Source: Aurantimonas marina
Lineage (GTDB): Bacteria; Pseudomonadota; Alphaproteobacteria; Rhizobiales; Rhizobiaceae
Assembly (NCBI RefSeq): GCF_017183135.1
Contig: NZ_JADDXW010000001.1
Coordinates: 62,001-126,000 of the forward strand
Direction of reading: 5' to 3'
Length of the DNA: 64,000 nt
The notes below the pieces were generated by a model. It had not been told where the DNA came from and made no database searches. It saw nothing but the letters and a program-made list of their open reading frames with translations. The position numbers and the translations under genes are program-made. How positions within the stretch are numbered: position 1 is the stretch's first letter; every line of letters starts with the position of its first letter. This document shows positions 17,247-26,974 of this stretch, piece after piece.

Positions 17247-17798
17247 ATGGGCTGGACCGACGAACGCGTGGAGTTGCTGAAGCGGCTTTGGACGGAAGGG
17301 CTTAGTGCCAGCCAAATTGCCGACAAGCTGGGCGGTGTCAGCCGCAATGCGGTGATCGGAAAGGTTCATCGGCTGAAGCTGGAGTCGCGTGCGAAATCTC
17401 CCGATGTCGCCGCGCCGGTTGCGGAACGTCCGGCGTCGCCCCATTTGAAAGAAGTCGAGAGCATCGAAATGGTGCAGCCAGCACGTTTTGTGTCGGCGCA
17501 GTCCGTTTCGGCTCGCTCGATGCCGCGTACCCTCGGTGCAACGGCTTTGAAAATGGAGCCCGAGGAGGTGACAGAAGTGATCGCTGAACCCCAACGCCAG
17601 TCCGGCGAGGTGGTCCCGATCGCGCGGAAGCTCAGCCTCGTGCAGTTGACCGAGAGCACCTGCAAATGGCCGGTGGGCGATCCGCTGAAGCCGGGTTTCC
17701 ACTTTTGCGGCAACGGCTCGAACGAGTCATCGCCCTATTGCGAGTATCACGCGTCATTGGCCTTCCAGCCGGCATCCGAGCGGCGTCGGGTGCGCTGA
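17247..17798 (+). CDS. gcrA: Cell-cycle regulator GcrA
   Basis: GcrA binds methylated GANTC promoters together with sigma70 RNA polymerase and is a master cell-cycle regulator in alphaproteobacteria. The 183-residue protein has the hallmark N-terminal helix-turn-helix MGWTDERVELLKRLW, GLSASQIADKLGG and SRNAVIGKVHRLKL. A variable linker follows, then a C-terminal RNA-polymerase-binding segment with CKWPVGDP and FCGN. Strong AAGGAG before the ATG. CtrA and GANTC sites lie upstream, and a terminator follows. Confidence 0.97.
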   Translation: MGWTDERVELLKRLWTEGLSASQIADKLGGVSRNAVIGKVHRLKLESRAKSPDVAAPVAERPASPHLKEVESIEMVQPARFVSAQSVSARSMPRTLGATALKMEPEEVTEVIAEPQRQSGEVVPIARKLSLVQLTESTCKWPVGDPLKPGFHFCGNGSNESSPYCEYHASLAFQPASERRRVR

Positions 17799-17831
17799 CA
17801 AGCGCACTTCCTTCCCTTTCGCTTGGAATTC

Positions 17832-17856
17832 GAGGCCGCCATTCGGCGGTCTCTTT
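17832..17856 (+). terminator. Intrinsic terminator after gcrA
   Basis: GAGGCCGCC (17832-17840) pairs with GGCGGTCTC (17845-17853), with one G-U pair and an ATTC loop, followed by TTT. It ends gcrA transcription 34 bp after the stop and stands between gcrA and the converging phoB. Confidence 0.75.
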
Positions 17857-17908
17857 GTATTGAGCGGTCGCGGTGTCGCAAAATGGTCGGCCTTGCGGAT
17901 GCTCGTCC

Positions 17909-18649
17909 CTACGGCCGCGCGCTCTTCATCGATCCCGTCGCCGGCGATTTTGCGATGGCGCAGAATTGCTCGTCAAGGGCGTAGCCGGCACCACGAACCG
18001 TTCGGATCGGATCTCGTTCGCGGCCGCGATTGATTGCCTTGCGCAGTCGTCCGACATGGACGTCGACGGTGCGTTCATCCACATAGATGTCCCGGCCCCA
18101 GACGCCGTCAAGCAGTTGCTCGCGCGAGAACACCCGCCCCGGTGACTGCATGAAGAACTCCATCAGCTTAAACTCGGTCGGGCCCAGCCTGATCTCGCGG
18201 CCGGCCCGCCGAACGCGGTGGTTCTCCCGATCGAGATCGATGTCGCCGGCGGTCAGTAGCTTGGAGATCTTTTCGGGCTTGGCCCGTCGCAGCATCGCCC
18301 GGACCCGGGCGATCAGTTCCGGCGTCGAGAACGGCTTGACCACATAGTCGTCAGCGCCAACGGAAAGGCCCCGAACCCGCTCGCTTTCCTCGCCGCGCGC
18401 GGTGAGCATGATGATCGGCAACTGCTCGCTCTCGCCGCGCTGACGAAGTCTGCGGCAAAGTTCGACGCCGGACAGACCCGGCAGCATCCAGTCCAGGATC
18501 AGAAGATCGGGCAATTCCTCCTTCAAGCGCAGATCGGCCTCGTCACCCCGGGTGATGACGTCGACTTGATAACCCTCTGCCTCGAGATTGTAGCGAAGCA
18601 GAATGCCGAGCGCGTCCTCGTCCTCAACGACAGCGATGCGTGTCGCCAT
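17909..18649 (-). CDS. phoB: Phosphate regulon response regulator PhoB
   Basis: OmpR-type response regulator that activates Pho-box promoters when phosphorylated by PhoR. Receiver-domain residues are in place: the acidic pair in VVEDEDA, phospho-acceptor Asp53 in LILDWMLPG, Thr in MLTARGEE and Lys in YVVKPFS. The winged-helix effector covers residues ~130-225 (LGPTEFKLMEFFM, TVDVHVGRLRKAI, TVRGAGYALDE). A tail of ~17 residues extends past the usual PhoB end. It is the last gene of the pho-pst cluster, 6 bp after phoU. Confidence 0.95.
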   Translation of the reverse strand: MATRIAVVEDEDALGILLRYNLEAEGYQVDVITRGDEADLRLKEELPDLLILDWMLPGLSGVELCRRLRQRGESEQLPIIMLTARGEESERVRGLSVGADDYVVKPFSTPELIARVRAMLRRAKPEKISKLLTAGDIDLDRENHRVRRAGREIRLGPTEFKLMEFFMQSPGRVFSREQLLDGVWGRDIYVDERTVDVHVGRLRKAINRGRERDPIRTVRGAGYALDEQFCAIAKSPATGSMKSARP

Positions 18650-18655
18650 GTCGGT

Positions 18656-19393
18656 TTACCCTTTGGGTCCGGCTGGTGGCAGATTGGAGCCCGGCTGGAC
18701 CAGCGACGGCGTGCTATCGCCCTTGGGTCGTTCCGCCTCCATCTGCTCGCCGGTCTGGATATAATAGATCGTCTCGGCGATGTTGGTCGCGTGATCGCCG
18801 ATGCGCTCGATGTTCTTGGCGCTGAACAGGAGATGCGTGCAGGCGGTGATGTTGCGCGGATCCTCCATCATGTAGGTCAGCAGCTCGCGAAAGATCGAGG
18901 TGTACATCGCGTCGATCTGCTCGTCATTGTCGCGAACCGCCATTGCCCGAAGGTGATCGTGCTCGCCGTAGGCGTCGAGCACTTCCTTCAGCTGCACCAG
19001 CGCCAGTTCCGACAAATGCTCGATGCCGCGCACGAGTTGCACCGGCTGAGAATGGTCGTGCACGGCGATCACACGCTTGGCGATATTCTTGGCGAGATCC
19101 CCGATTCGCTCCAGATCGTTGGAAATGCGGATGGCGCCGACGATCTCGCGCAGGTCGACGGCCATCGGCTGGCGCTTGGCAATGGTGCGGATCGCCCGCT
19201 CGTCCAGATCGCGCTGGGCCGCGTCGAGCAGCACATCGTCAGCCACGACCGACTGCGCCAGATCCCAGTCACTGCGCATCAAGGCCGCGACGGACTGCTC
19301 GACCATGCGCTCGGCCTGGCCGCCCATCTCCGAAATCCGGCGCACGATGAATTTTAGCTCGTCCTCGTAGGACGTGACGGTATGCTCGGTCAT
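18656..19393 (-). CDS. phoU: Phosphate signalling protein PhoU
   Basis: Negative modulator linking the Pst transporter to PhoR. The 245-residue all-helical protein has two PhoU repeats with the metal-binding E(D)xxxD-type motifs in SNDLERIGDLAKNIA and SAKNIERIGDHATNIAE. The start at 19393 (MTEHTVTSYEDELKF) matches family starts. The last ~20 residues are a Pro/Gly-rich tail. It lies between pstB and phoB. Confidence 0.95.
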   Translation of the reverse strand: MTEHTVTSYEDELKFIVRRISEMGGQAERMVEQSVAALMRSDWDLAQSVVADDVLLDAAQRDLDERAIRTIAKRQPMAVDLREIVGAIRISNDLERIGDLAKNIAKRVIAVHDHSQPVQLVRGIEHLSELALVQLKEVLDAYGEHDHLRAMAVRDNDEQIDAMYTSIFRELLTYMMEDPRNITACTHLLFSAKNIERIGDHATNIAETIYYIQTGEQMEAERPKGDSTPSLVQPGSNLPPAGPKG

Positions 19394-19419
19394 CTGCGCG
19401 CTTCCCTCGTTGTTTTGGT

Positions 19420-20232
19420 TCAGCCGAAGCGCCCGGTGATGTAGTCTTGGGTGCGCTTGTCGTCGGGGTTGGAGAACATCTTCTCCGTATCTCCGACCTC
19501 CACGAGACTGCCCAGATGAAACATCGCCGTGCGCTGCGACACCCGCGCCGCCTGCTGCATCGAATGGGTGACGATCACGATCGTGTAGTTCTGCTTCAAT
19601 TCGTCGATCAGTTCCTCGATCTTCGCGGTCGCGATCGGATCGAGCGCCGAACAGGGCTCGTCCATCAGGATCACCTCGGGCGAGACGGCGATGGCGCGGG
19701 CGATGCACAAGCGCTGCTGCTGACCGCCAGACAGGCCGGTGCCCGGCTCGTCGAGACGGTCCTTGACCTCGGCGAAAAGGCCGGCCTTGCGAAGACTCGT
19801 CACCACGATGTCCTCCAGCTCCGCCTTGGAGTTCGCCAAGCCGTGGATACGCGGTCCGTAGGAGACGTTATCGAAGATCGATTTGGGAAACGGGTTGGGC
19901 TTCTGGAAGACCATGCCGACCCTGGCGCGCAGTTCCACCACATCGATGTCGGGATCGTAGATATCCTGCCCATCGAGCGTGATATGGCCTTCGACCCTGG
20001 CGATGTCGATCGGATCGTTCATCCGGTTGAGACAGCGCAGGAACGTCGACTTCCCACAGCCGGACGGGCCGATCAGGGCCGTGACCTGACGCTCGTCGAC
20101 GTCGAGATCGACGTCGAACAGGGCCTGTTTCTGGCCGTAATAGACAGACACCCTTTCGCCGCGCATCTTGATCGGACGGTTCGGTCGCACCGCGGCTCCC
20201 TTCGCTGACGTCGTTTGGATATCGTCCATCAT
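19420..20232 (-). CDS. pstB: Phosphate ABC transporter ATP-binding protein PstB
   Basis: ATPase of the high-affinity phosphate importer. Walker [18 protein letters not shown], signature [14 protein letters not shown], Walker [14 protein letters not shown] and the switch His in [10 protein letters not shown] are all present in 270 residues. The start is set at the first of two adjacent ATGs (20232) behind AGGA. It lies 20 bp after pstA. Confidence 0.96.
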   Translation of the reverse strand: MMDDIQTTSAKGAAVRPNRPIKMRGERVSVYYGQKQALFDVDLDVDERQVTALIGPSGCGKSTFLRCLNRMNDPIDIARVEGHITLDGQDIYDPDIDVVELRARVGMVFQKPNPFPKSIFDNVSYGPRIHGLANSKAELEDIVVTSLRKAGLFAEVKDRLDEPGTGLSGGQQQRLCIARAIAVSPEVILMDEPCSALDPIATAKIEELIDELKQNYTIVIVTHSMQQAARVSQRTAMFHLGSLVEVGDTEKMFSNPDDKRTQDYITGRFG

Positions 20233-20252
20233 GGCGGATTCCTGTCGCAAGA

Positions 20253-21533
20253 TCACCAGCGCCTCTCGAAACGGCGGCGCAGAAGAACCGCGGTGAGATT
20301 CATCACTGTTAGGAACATCAAGAGCACGACGATCGCGGCGCTGGTACGCGCAACAAAGCCGCGCTCGGGACTGTCGAACCAGATGAAGATCTGGGTCGGA
20401 AGCGCGGTGGACGCGTCCATGATGCTGGATGGCGCCGACGTGATGAACGCGTTCATGCCGATCAGCAGCAAGGGTGCCGTTTCCCCCAGTGCCTGGGCCA
20501 GACCGATGATCGTTCCAGTCAGGATGCCGGGCAACGCCACGGGAAGAACGTGGTGGCCGATGACCTGCATCTCTGACGCGCCAACGCCCCTCGCGGCCTC
20601 GCGGATCGACGGCGGCACGCCCTTGAGCGCGCTGCGGGTCGTGATGATGATCGTCGGAAGCGTCATCAGCGCGAGCACGAGTCCGCCGACCAGAGGCGCT
20701 GAACGGGGCAATCCGAAGAAGCCCAGGAACAGCGCAAGGCCCAGGAGGCCGAAGACGATGGACGGCACTGCGGCAAGATTGTTGATGTTGATCTCGATGA
20801 AATCCGTCAGACGATTTTTCTTGGCATGTTCCTCCAGATAGACCGCGGCTCCGACGCCGAGCGGCACGGCCACCACCAGGCAGACGAGCAGCAGGAAGAA
20901 CGAGCCGATGATTGCGCCCTTGAGGCCGGCCAGCTCCGGAAAGCGGCTGTCGGCATTGGTGAACAGACCCCAGTCGAATTTGGAGCGGATGCGCCCGGCC
21001 TGATCGAGCGCCTGATACACCTCGATCTGCCGGTCGCTGAGCGGACGCCGGCTGGCGTCCACCGTGGGATCGATCACGCCCTCATAGAGCTGCTCGTAAG
21101 GGTCGGACACAGGCACCCAGACGCTGATTCCCTCCGTGACGGCGGCGCCCGCCGCAGCGATCGCATCCCTGACGTCGTATTGCGCGCCGTCGCTGAGGAT
21201 CGAGGTGATCGCGCGGCGCTCCTTTCGTTCCTCGGTCGCCGGAAAGAGCGACAAGATCGCCTCGTTGACCGCCGCCCGAGGGCTTTTTTTCGCGGCCTCC
21301 TCGACACTGGAAAACGGCGGTAATTCGATGCGAACCTGGGTCTGTGTCCAGGCGCCCATGGACGATGAGACGACCGACCCGACCAGGATCGCGAGCATCG
21401 CGAGGGCGAACAGGATCGCCACGATCCCGTACAGCTTCAAACGCGTCTGCGCGGTTTTACGCCGTTTCAGGCTCGAGCGGACCAGCTGCTGCGTGCGGGA
21501 GGTTTCGCCGCCTGAAGACACGATCTCAGTCAT
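20253..21533 (-). CDS. pstA: Phosphate ABC transporter permease PstA
   Basis: Inner-membrane permease subunit. At 426 residues it is longer than E. coli PstA (296) because of an N-terminal DUF3333 region (residues ~20-185) containing one helix and a periplasmic loop. The BPD_transp_1 core with six helices follows. The coupling-helix EAA segment reads [22 protein letters not shown]. It overlaps pstC by 8 bp. Confidence 0.95.
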   Translation of the reverse strand: MTEIVSSGGETSRTQQLVRSSLKRRKTAQTRLKLYGIVAILFALAMLAILVGSVVSSSMGAWTQTQVRIELPPFSSVEEAAKKSPRAAVNEAILSLFPATEERKERRAITSILSDGAQYDVRDAIAAAGAAVTEGISVWVPVSDPYEQLYEGVIDPTVDASRRPLSDRQIEVYQALDQAGRIRSKFDWGLFTNADSRFPELAGLKGAIIGSFFLLLVCLVVAVPLGVGAAVYLEEHAKKNRLTDFIEININNLAAVPSIVFGLLGLALFLGFFGLPRSAPLVGGLVLALMTLPTIIITTRSALKGVPPSIREAARGVGASEMQVIGHHVLPVALPGILTGTIIGLAQALGETAPLLLIGMNAFITSAPSSIMDASTALPTQIFIWFDSPERGFVARTSAAIVVLLMFLTVMNLTAVLLRRRFERRW

Positions 21534-22908
21534 ATTGTTCCCGGAAGTGCTTGACGACCTGCAGCGCGATGAGGTTCAGGCCGAGCGTCGCGATGAACAG
21601 CGTCAGACCGAGACCGAACGCGGCGAGTGTCTTGGGGCTGTCGAATTCCGTGTCGCCGGTGAGCAGCGAGACAATCTGAACGGTGACCGTCGTTACGCCT
21701 TCCAGCGGGTTGGCGGTCAGATTGGCGGTGAGGCCCGCGGCCATCACCACGATCATCGTCTCGCCGATCGCCCGGCTCGAGGCCAGAAGGACGCCGCCCA
21801 CGATGCCAGGAAGGGCCGCCGGCAGCACGACGCGCATCACGGTTTCGGCCTTGTTCGCGCCGAGGCCGAACGAACCGTCCCGCAGCGACTGCGGCACTGA
21901 ATTCAGCGCATCGTCGGAGAGCGAGGAGATAAACGGAATCAGCATCACGCCCATCACCAGGCCGGGAACGATTGCCGCCGTCGGCGAGACGGAGACACCG
22001 ACAACCTCGCCGGCCCCTCGGATCGCCGGAGACACGACCAAAACCGCGAAGAAGCCGTAGACGATGGTCGGAATCCCGGCCAGAATCTCGATCAGTGGTT
22101 TGACGAGACCGCGAACAGCCCTCGGCGCGAATTCGGACATGTAGATCGCCGCGAACAGCCCGACGGGCAGAGCGACGATCATCGCGGTCGTGGCGATGAC
22201 GAAGGTTCCCACGAAGATCGGCACGGCGCCGAATGCACCGGTGCTGCCGACCTGATCGGCACGAATGGCGATCTGCGGGTCCCATTTCGTTCCGAAAAAG
22301 AACTCGATCGGCGAGACCACCATAAAGAACCGGAAACCCTCGAACACCAGTGAGAAGAAAATTCCCGCGGTGGCCAGGATCGACACGGTGGCGCAACCGA
22401 TCAGCAGCCATTTCAGGATCCGCTCGGCGTCGTTGCGCGCCTGGAACCGCACCCGGACCCGCGCCAGCACCCAGGCGATCGCGCCGGCACCGATAAGCAT
22501 GAGGATCGCGGCCAGAATCCACCGCGACAGCGCAGCAGCGCTCTTGAATCGCTCCGCGGCTGCGACGACTTCCGCACTGGGCTCGCCGAAGGTAATACCC
22601 ACAGCGGCCTGCCGGACCTCGCCGACGATGAGGCTGAGCCGGGATGGGCTCAGGCCGTCCGTCACTGACGACGGCAGCAGCGTGCGGATGTAAGCATTGA
22701 GCACGGCCGGCTCGAGCAACAGCCAGGCGACGATCAGCGCGAGACCCGGCACCAACACCAGCAGAACCGCCAGATATCCGTGATATTTGGGAAGCGAGTG
22801 GAGCCGCGCTTCGCTCGCCGCGCCCGAACGCCGCGCCTTGCGGCTGGCCAGAATGAAGCCGGCGATGCTCAATAGCACCGGAATGGCGAAGATGATGCTC
22901 AGCGGCAC
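21526..22908 (-). CDS. pstC: Phosphate ABC transporter permease PstC
   Basis: Second permease subunit, 460 residues, again longer than the enteric form because of an extra N-terminal membrane region (two helices and a periplasmic loop up to residue ~190). The conserved core has FFFGTKWDPQ and the EAA-like segment LRDGSFGLGANKAETVMRVVLPAALPG. It starts 81 bp after pstS, and a hairpin occupies the gap. Confidence 0.95.
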   Translation of the reverse strand: MPLSIIFAIPVLLSIAGFILASRKARRSGAASEARLHSLPKYHGYLAVLLVLVPGLALIVAWLLLEPAVLNAYIRTLLPSSVTDGLSPSRLSLIVGEVRQAAVGITFGEPSAEVVAAAERFKSAAALSRWILAAILMLIGAGAIAWVLARVRVRFQARNDAERILKWLLIGCATVSILATAGIFFSLVFEGFRFFMVVSPIEFFFGTKWDPQIAIRADQVGSTGAFGAVPIFVGTFVIATTAMIVALPVGLFAAIYMSEFAPRAVRGLVKPLIEILAGIPTIVYGFFAVLVVSPAIRGAGEVVGVSVSPTAAIVPGLVMGVMLIPFISSLSDDALNSVPQSLRDGSFGLGANKAETVMRVVLPAALPGIVGGVLLASSRAIGETMIVVMAAGLTANLTANPLEGVTTVTVQIVSLLTGDTEFDSPKTLAAFGLGLTLFIATLGLNLIALQVVKHFREQYD

Positions 22909-22928
22909 GGCCAGGCTCCATTGGGGTC

Positions 22929-22954
22929 CCCGCCGACCCGGAAAGGCCGGCGGG
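22929..22954 (-). other. Intercistronic hairpin between pstS and pstC
   Basis: On the minus strand CCCGCCG pairs with CGGCGGG (complements of 22948-22954 and 22929-22935), giving a stable stem without a downstream T-run. Such a hairpin can protect the pstS 3' end and raise binding-protein output relative to the permeases. On the plus strand it is followed by six T, but nothing there needs terminating. Confidence 0.55.
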
Positions 22955-22989
22955 ATTTTTTCAAGGCGTAGGCTAGCGAACGCCGGATG

Positions 22990-24027
22990 TCAGCCCTGAG
23001 GCGCTTCCATCGACACGCCGTTCACAGCCTTGTCCTCGACTTCCTTCAGTTTCTCATCCTTCAGCGGAACGAGACCGCGGTCCAACAGATAGCCGTCCTG
23101 CCCCATCGCGTTTTCGCTGACATATTCCGCGATGAACTCGTTGAGGCCAGGAATCGCCTCGCGATGGGCGTTCTTGATGTAGATGAACAGCGGACGGGAT
23201 ACCGGATACTCGCCCGATTCAACGGTCTCCTCCGATGGCGTGACGCCACCGATCTCCGCCCCCTTCAGCTTATCCTGATTTTCGTACAGGAAGGAATAGC
23301 CGAAGATGCCGAAGGCTTTCGGATCCGACTCCAGACGCTGAACGATGAGGTTGTCATTCTCGCCGGCTTCGACGAACGCGCCGTCGGTGCGCATGCGCTG
23401 GCAGACTTCGTCCTTGCGGCCGTCCTCGAGAGCTTCGATCCCGGCGAGCTCGCCGCAGCCTTCTTCCATGACGAGTTCGACCCAGGCGTCGCGGGTGCCG
23501 GACGTCGGCGGCGGGCCATAGACGAGGATCGGCTCGGCGGGCAGCGAGGCATCGATCTCATTCCAGCTCTTGTACGGATTGGCCTTGATCTCGCCGTCGA
23601 CGGGCACTTCGGCGGCAAGCGCCTTGTAGAGCTGCTCTTTGGTGACGGACAGATCCGGACCGTTCTGCGACGACGCGAGCGACAGCGCATCATAGCCGAG
23701 CAACACCTCGGTGATGTCGGTCACGCCGTTCTTCTGGCACAACTCCCACTCGGACGGCTTCATGGCACGCGACGCGCCGGTGATGTCCGGGGTCTGAGCG
23801 CCAACGCCTTCGCAGAAGATTTTCATGCCGCCGCCGGTACCGGTGGATTCGACAACCGGAGAGGAAAACTCCGACTGGTTCGCGAACTGTTCCGCGACGG
23901 CCTGGGTGTACGGAAAAACAGTCGATGAGCCGACGATTTGGATCTGATCGCGGCTCTGCGCGCCGGCCTGGCCGGTCAAAGCGATTGCGGTGCCGAGCGC
24001 AAGGCCGGCGATGAGCTTGTTGTTCAC
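22990..24027 (-). CDS. pstS: Phosphate-binding protein PstS
   Basis: Periplasmic phosphate receptor of the Pst importer, 345 residues. The GTG start at 24027 is chosen because AAGGAG lies about 9 bp before it and it directly begins a signal peptide (KLIAGLALGTAIALTGQAGA, AQ cleavage). No ATG is nearby. Ligand-loop features are IVGSSTVFPY, VVESTGTGGGMKIF and PPPTSGTRDAWVELV. It follows phoR and is preceded by a Pho box. Confidence 0.95.
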   Translation of the reverse strand: MNNKLIAGLALGTAIALTGQAGAQSRDQIQIVGSSTVFPYTQAVAEQFANQSEFSSPVVESTGTGGGMKIFCEGVGAQTPDITGASRAMKPSEWELCQKNGVTDITEVLLGYDALSLASSQNGPDLSVTKEQLYKALAAEVPVDGEIKANPYKSWNEIDASLPAEPILVYGPPPTSGTRDAWVELVMEEGCGELAGIEALEDGRKDEVCQRMRTDGAFVEAGENDNLIVQRLESDPKAFGIFGYSFLYENQDKLKGAEIGGVTPSEETVESGEYPVSRPLFIYIKNAHREAIPGLNEFIAEYVSENAMGQDGYLLDRGLVPLKDEKLKEVEDKAVNGVSMEAPQG

Positions 24028-24134
24028 GGGGAATATCTCCTTGAGGAGTTTCGTTGAGAACCGAGCGATTGAGTGCCACCCTGCTTGGCGGCTACGGTTC
24101 GCCGTCACCTCTATCGACGTCGCACGAACTCTAT

Positions 24135-24162
24135 ATGACAACTCGATCTCATTTTTATGACA
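24135..24162 (-). promoter_or_regulatory. Pho box upstream of pstS
   Basis: Read on the minus strand, TGTCAT half-sites lie exactly 22 bp apart (complements of 24157-24162 and 24135-24140), and a degenerate TGAGAT sits midway. This is the 11-bp spacing of PhoB-binding direct repeats, with AT-rich spacers. It lies about 108-135 bp before the pstS GTG and would let PhoB drive pstSCAB-phoU-phoB separately from phoR. Confidence 0.75.
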
Positions 24163-24195
24163 TCATAATACATTGATTGTTATGGTATTTACTGA

Positions 24196-25497
24196 TCAAT
24201 CAGAGTTTCCGGCCGGATCGGGGAAGCGCGCCGTGAAGACCGATCCCTCGCCGAGATTTGAAACGACCAGAAGCCGGCTGCGATGGCGCAGGAGGATATT
24301 GCGAACGATCGACAGGCCGAGGCCGGTCCCGTGCTTGGCGCGCGAGTTGCCAACATCCACCCTGTAGAACCGCTCGGTGAGCCGCGGCACGTACTCGGCG
24401 GGAATGCCGGGACCGAAATCGCGCACTGAAGCGTCGATCACTCGCTCGCCCCGTTCGCTGTTTCGGGACAGCTCCATTTCGACGCGCTCGCCGCTCTCAC
24501 CGTATTTGCAGGCGTTTTCGACGAGGTTCGAGAACACCTGGATCAGTTCGTCCTCGTCGCCGGCAATGACAAACGCCTCCTCAGGCGCGGAAAAATCGAT
24601 CGTCACGCCAAGTTCCGCGGCGAGCGGAGTCAGTTGTGATCGAACCTTGTTCAAGACCGCCACCAGATCGGCGGACGTCGCGACGGGCATATGGCGTTTC
24701 ATCTCGATCCGTGACAGCGACAAAAGATCGTCGATTAGCCGCGACATCCGCGCCGCCTGCTCCCGCATGATCTGCAGAAAACGATCACGCGCGGCGGCAT
24801 CGTTGCGGGCGGGTCCCTGCAGCGTCTCGATGAACCCGGTCAACGACGCCAGCGGCGTACGCAGCTCATGGCTCGCATTGGCGACGAAATCCGTCCGCAT
24901 GCGCTCGATCCGCAATTCCGCCGTCCGGTCGCGGAACAAGATCAGGAAGAAATGCGGCCGCTCGCCCTGATGCGGCGGTATCGCCACGATCTCGGCTTGC
25001 CAGGTCCGCTCGGGCCGGCGCTCCTCGAGGATGGCCCGGGCCGGTTGGAGGCTTGCGATGGCGCCCTCGATCGTGGCGAGCAATTCCGGCGAGCGGAAGC
25101 GAAGCGAAATCGGGTCGCCGAGCGCCATGTTGCCGAAGGCGATCAGCGAGGCCGGGTTGCGGTAGCGCAAGAGCATCGCGCGGTCGACGATGAAGCCTGG
25201 TTCCTGCAGCGCCTCGACGACCGCCTTCATGCCCCGCCCCGGCCAAACCACCTGCGTTCCCTCTGCGGCAGGAGCTCGCCCGTGGGTGGCCCCCCGCCCC
25301 CGAGGCCAATGCATGACGAGCATGAGCACGGCGAACACGAGCAGCGCGCCGACCGCCGCCTCGGGAACCCACCAGGCGAGAGCGCCAAGCGCCACCGCCG
25401 CGGCAAAGCTCGTGCGCTTGGCGTGGGTGGCACCGATTACGCGGGTGGCGTCGGTGCTGAGTTCGTCTTCCGAACGTCCCGTCAAAGCCATCGGCAT
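24196..25497 (-). CDS. phoR: Phosphate regulon sensor kinase PhoR
   Basis: Membrane histidine kinase that phosphorylates PhoB under phosphate limitation. Two closely spaced hydrophobic helices near residues 30-65 (TSFAAAVALGALAWW, VGALLVFAVLMLVMHW) are followed by a PAS-like region. The HisKA box NASHELRTPLASLTGFIETLQ and the ATPase boxes NLVENACKYG, DFGPGIP and GTGLGLSIVRNIL come next. The start is placed at ATG 25497; a second ATG lies two codons on. It is the first gene of the pho-pst cluster. Confidence 0.94.
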   Translation of the reverse strand: MPMALTGRSEDELSTDATRVIGATHAKRTSFAAAVALGALAWWVPEAAVGALLVFAVLMLVMHWPRGRGATHGRAPAAEGTQVVWPGRGMKAVVEALQEPGFIVDRAMLLRYRNPASLIAFGNMALGDPISLRFRSPELLATIEGAIASLQPARAILEERRPERTWQAEIVAIPPHQGERPHFFLILFRDRTAELRIERMRTDFVANASHELRTPLASLTGFIETLQGPARNDAAARDRFLQIMREQAARMSRLIDDLLSLSRIEMKRHMPVATSADLVAVLNKVRSQLTPLAAELGVTIDFSAPEEAFVIAGDEDELIQVFSNLVENACKYGESGERVEMELSRNSERGERVIDASVRDFGPGIPAEYVPRLTERFYRVDVGNSRAKHGTGLGLSIVRNILLRHRSRLLVVSNLGEGSVFTARFPDPAGNSD

Positions 25498-25621
25498 GCC
25501 TTTGCCGGGAAATTTGCGAATCGCAATGAAAGTTGCATGGAGCGAGTCTACGACGGTCCCGTCAGATTTCCATGACACGCTGACGGATTACCGCACCGCG
25601 CCGGACCAGCTGCCCATACCT

Positions 25622-26764
25622 TCAGTCGATCGGCCGAAGGCGAAATCCGTAGACATTGAGGTCGCGCGCGTTCCCGCCGACGCCAGGACCGATTGCAAGC
25701 TGCGCTGCTCCATCGGCGCTTGCCGGCACGTCCATCTCGAACACGAAGGTTTCCTCACCGATTGTCGTCGAAAACCGCTGCCGGCCACAAACCGTTTCGC
25801 CGGCGAACAGGCACCGGATGGTGAACTCGCGCGGCGTGTCGTCGGGCGAGCCGACGGTCAATTCGCCACGGGCCGTCAGACCGGCCAATCGTCCAACGAT
25901 ACCAGGCCCGATCAGTAGCGCGATTTCGGCCTCCTCCGCATCGGCCGGCCCCTCGATCTGGACGGCGGCGCGCCCGCCAGCCCCCTCGATCGTTTTTACC
26001 CGGCCACCGGTTTCGGCCGACACTCGGTCGATTTGTCCGCCGGCGAAAACCTCGATCCAGTTCTCCTGAGAGGCACCATCCGCGGGTCCCTCCGTCGGTC
26101 CGACACGGACACGACCTCCGGTGGCTTCCCGGTTCGACCTGACAGTCGACAGATCAGATGACGTGCCGTTCAGTGCGAACCAGGCGGCCATGGCAATGAG
26201 AAGCAGAATAACGAGGGCCATCGCCGGGACCACGAGGCGCCGAAGCGCCCGCCGAGTCGGCCGTGCGCGGCGGCGGCCCGGCAACCAGGCGTCGTCGGCC
26301 CGCGCGATGCGGTCTTCCTCCAGGTCGGCAAGGGTCGGCGCCGTATCGATCCCGCGTTCCCCCTTCAGCCGCGCGTCGCCGGCCGCAGCCGCACGCGGCA
26401 CCGGTTCTTCGAGCGCCGCTTTCGGCACGCCCCTCCCATCATCGTCGAGCCCGCCGCGGGATGCCTCGCCAACGAAGGGGGGTTTGCCGCCGCCGGACGT
26501 GGCGGCCCCGGCGTCGATCGGAGCTCCCTCCCCGCCTTGCGGGTCTGGATAGGTCGCCGGAGGATAGTCGGCTTCGATCGCCTCGATGGCCGCCATCAAC
26601 TCGTCGCGCTGGTGATTCGCCTCCGCCTCGCTCTGATTCTTGTCGGTCACCACGCGAAGCATGGCGCGCTCGGCCGCCTCATAAACCTCGACGCGGAAGT
26701 CCGGATCGGCCGCATTGCCCTTTTCCAGAGCGCGCCTGACACCCCGTTCGATCGCGCTGGCCAC
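25622..26764 (-). CDS. Single-pass membrane protein of unknown function
   Basis: Not recognised as a named family. With a GTG start at 26764 it has 380 residues. A helical N-terminal segment comes first (IERGVRRALEKGNAADPDFRVEVYEAAERAMLRVV). A low-complexity Gly/Ala/Asp-rich cytoplasmic region (~75-175) is followed by a basic stretch and one transmembrane helix near 178-198. A ~180-residue, probably periplasmic, beta-rich domain ends with LNVYGFRLRPID. The frame stays open far upstream, but that part is antisense to the GH15 gene and is excluded. The start is uncertain. It is divergent from the GH15 gene. Confidence 0.6.
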   Translation of the reverse strand: MASAIERGVRRALEKGNAADPDFRVEVYEAAERAMLRVVTDKNQSEAEANHQRDELMAAIEAIEADYPPATYPDPQGGEGAPIDAGAATSGGGKPPFVGEASRGGLDDDGRGVPKAALEEPVPRAAAAGDARLKGERGIDTAPTLADLEEDRIARADDAWLPGRRRARPTRRALRRLVVPAMALVILLLIAMAAWFALNGTSSDLSTVRSNREATGGRVRVGPTEGPADGASQENWIEVFAGGQIDRVSAETGGRVKTIEGAGGRAAVQIEGPADAEEAEIALLIGPGIVGRLAGLTARGELTVGSPDDTPREFTIRCLFAGETVCGRQRFSTTIGEETFVFEMDVPASADGAAQLAIGPGVGGNARDLNVYGFRLRPID

Positions 26765-26974
26765 GATTTTCCGCCCCTGTCGGTAAGAAAAGCCGTGCCC
26801 CCTTCGATATAGCAAAAGAGGCACGCATGGCTTGTACCGGGGGGCGTCGCGGCATTCAATCCCGCATCTGCCGCGCGCGGGCGTCCTGGTGGTAGCGCGG
26901 TATGTGGATTTTGCTTCACACCGCGGCGAGCAATATCCTGCAGCGCGAAACCTCAGCGAACGAGCGAGCCAGCA

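Noticed and set aside
22929-22962. Plus-strand terminator with six T between pstS and pstC
   Set aside because: No plus-strand gene precedes it; all neighbouring genes are on the minus strand, so it was treated as an intercistronic hairpin.
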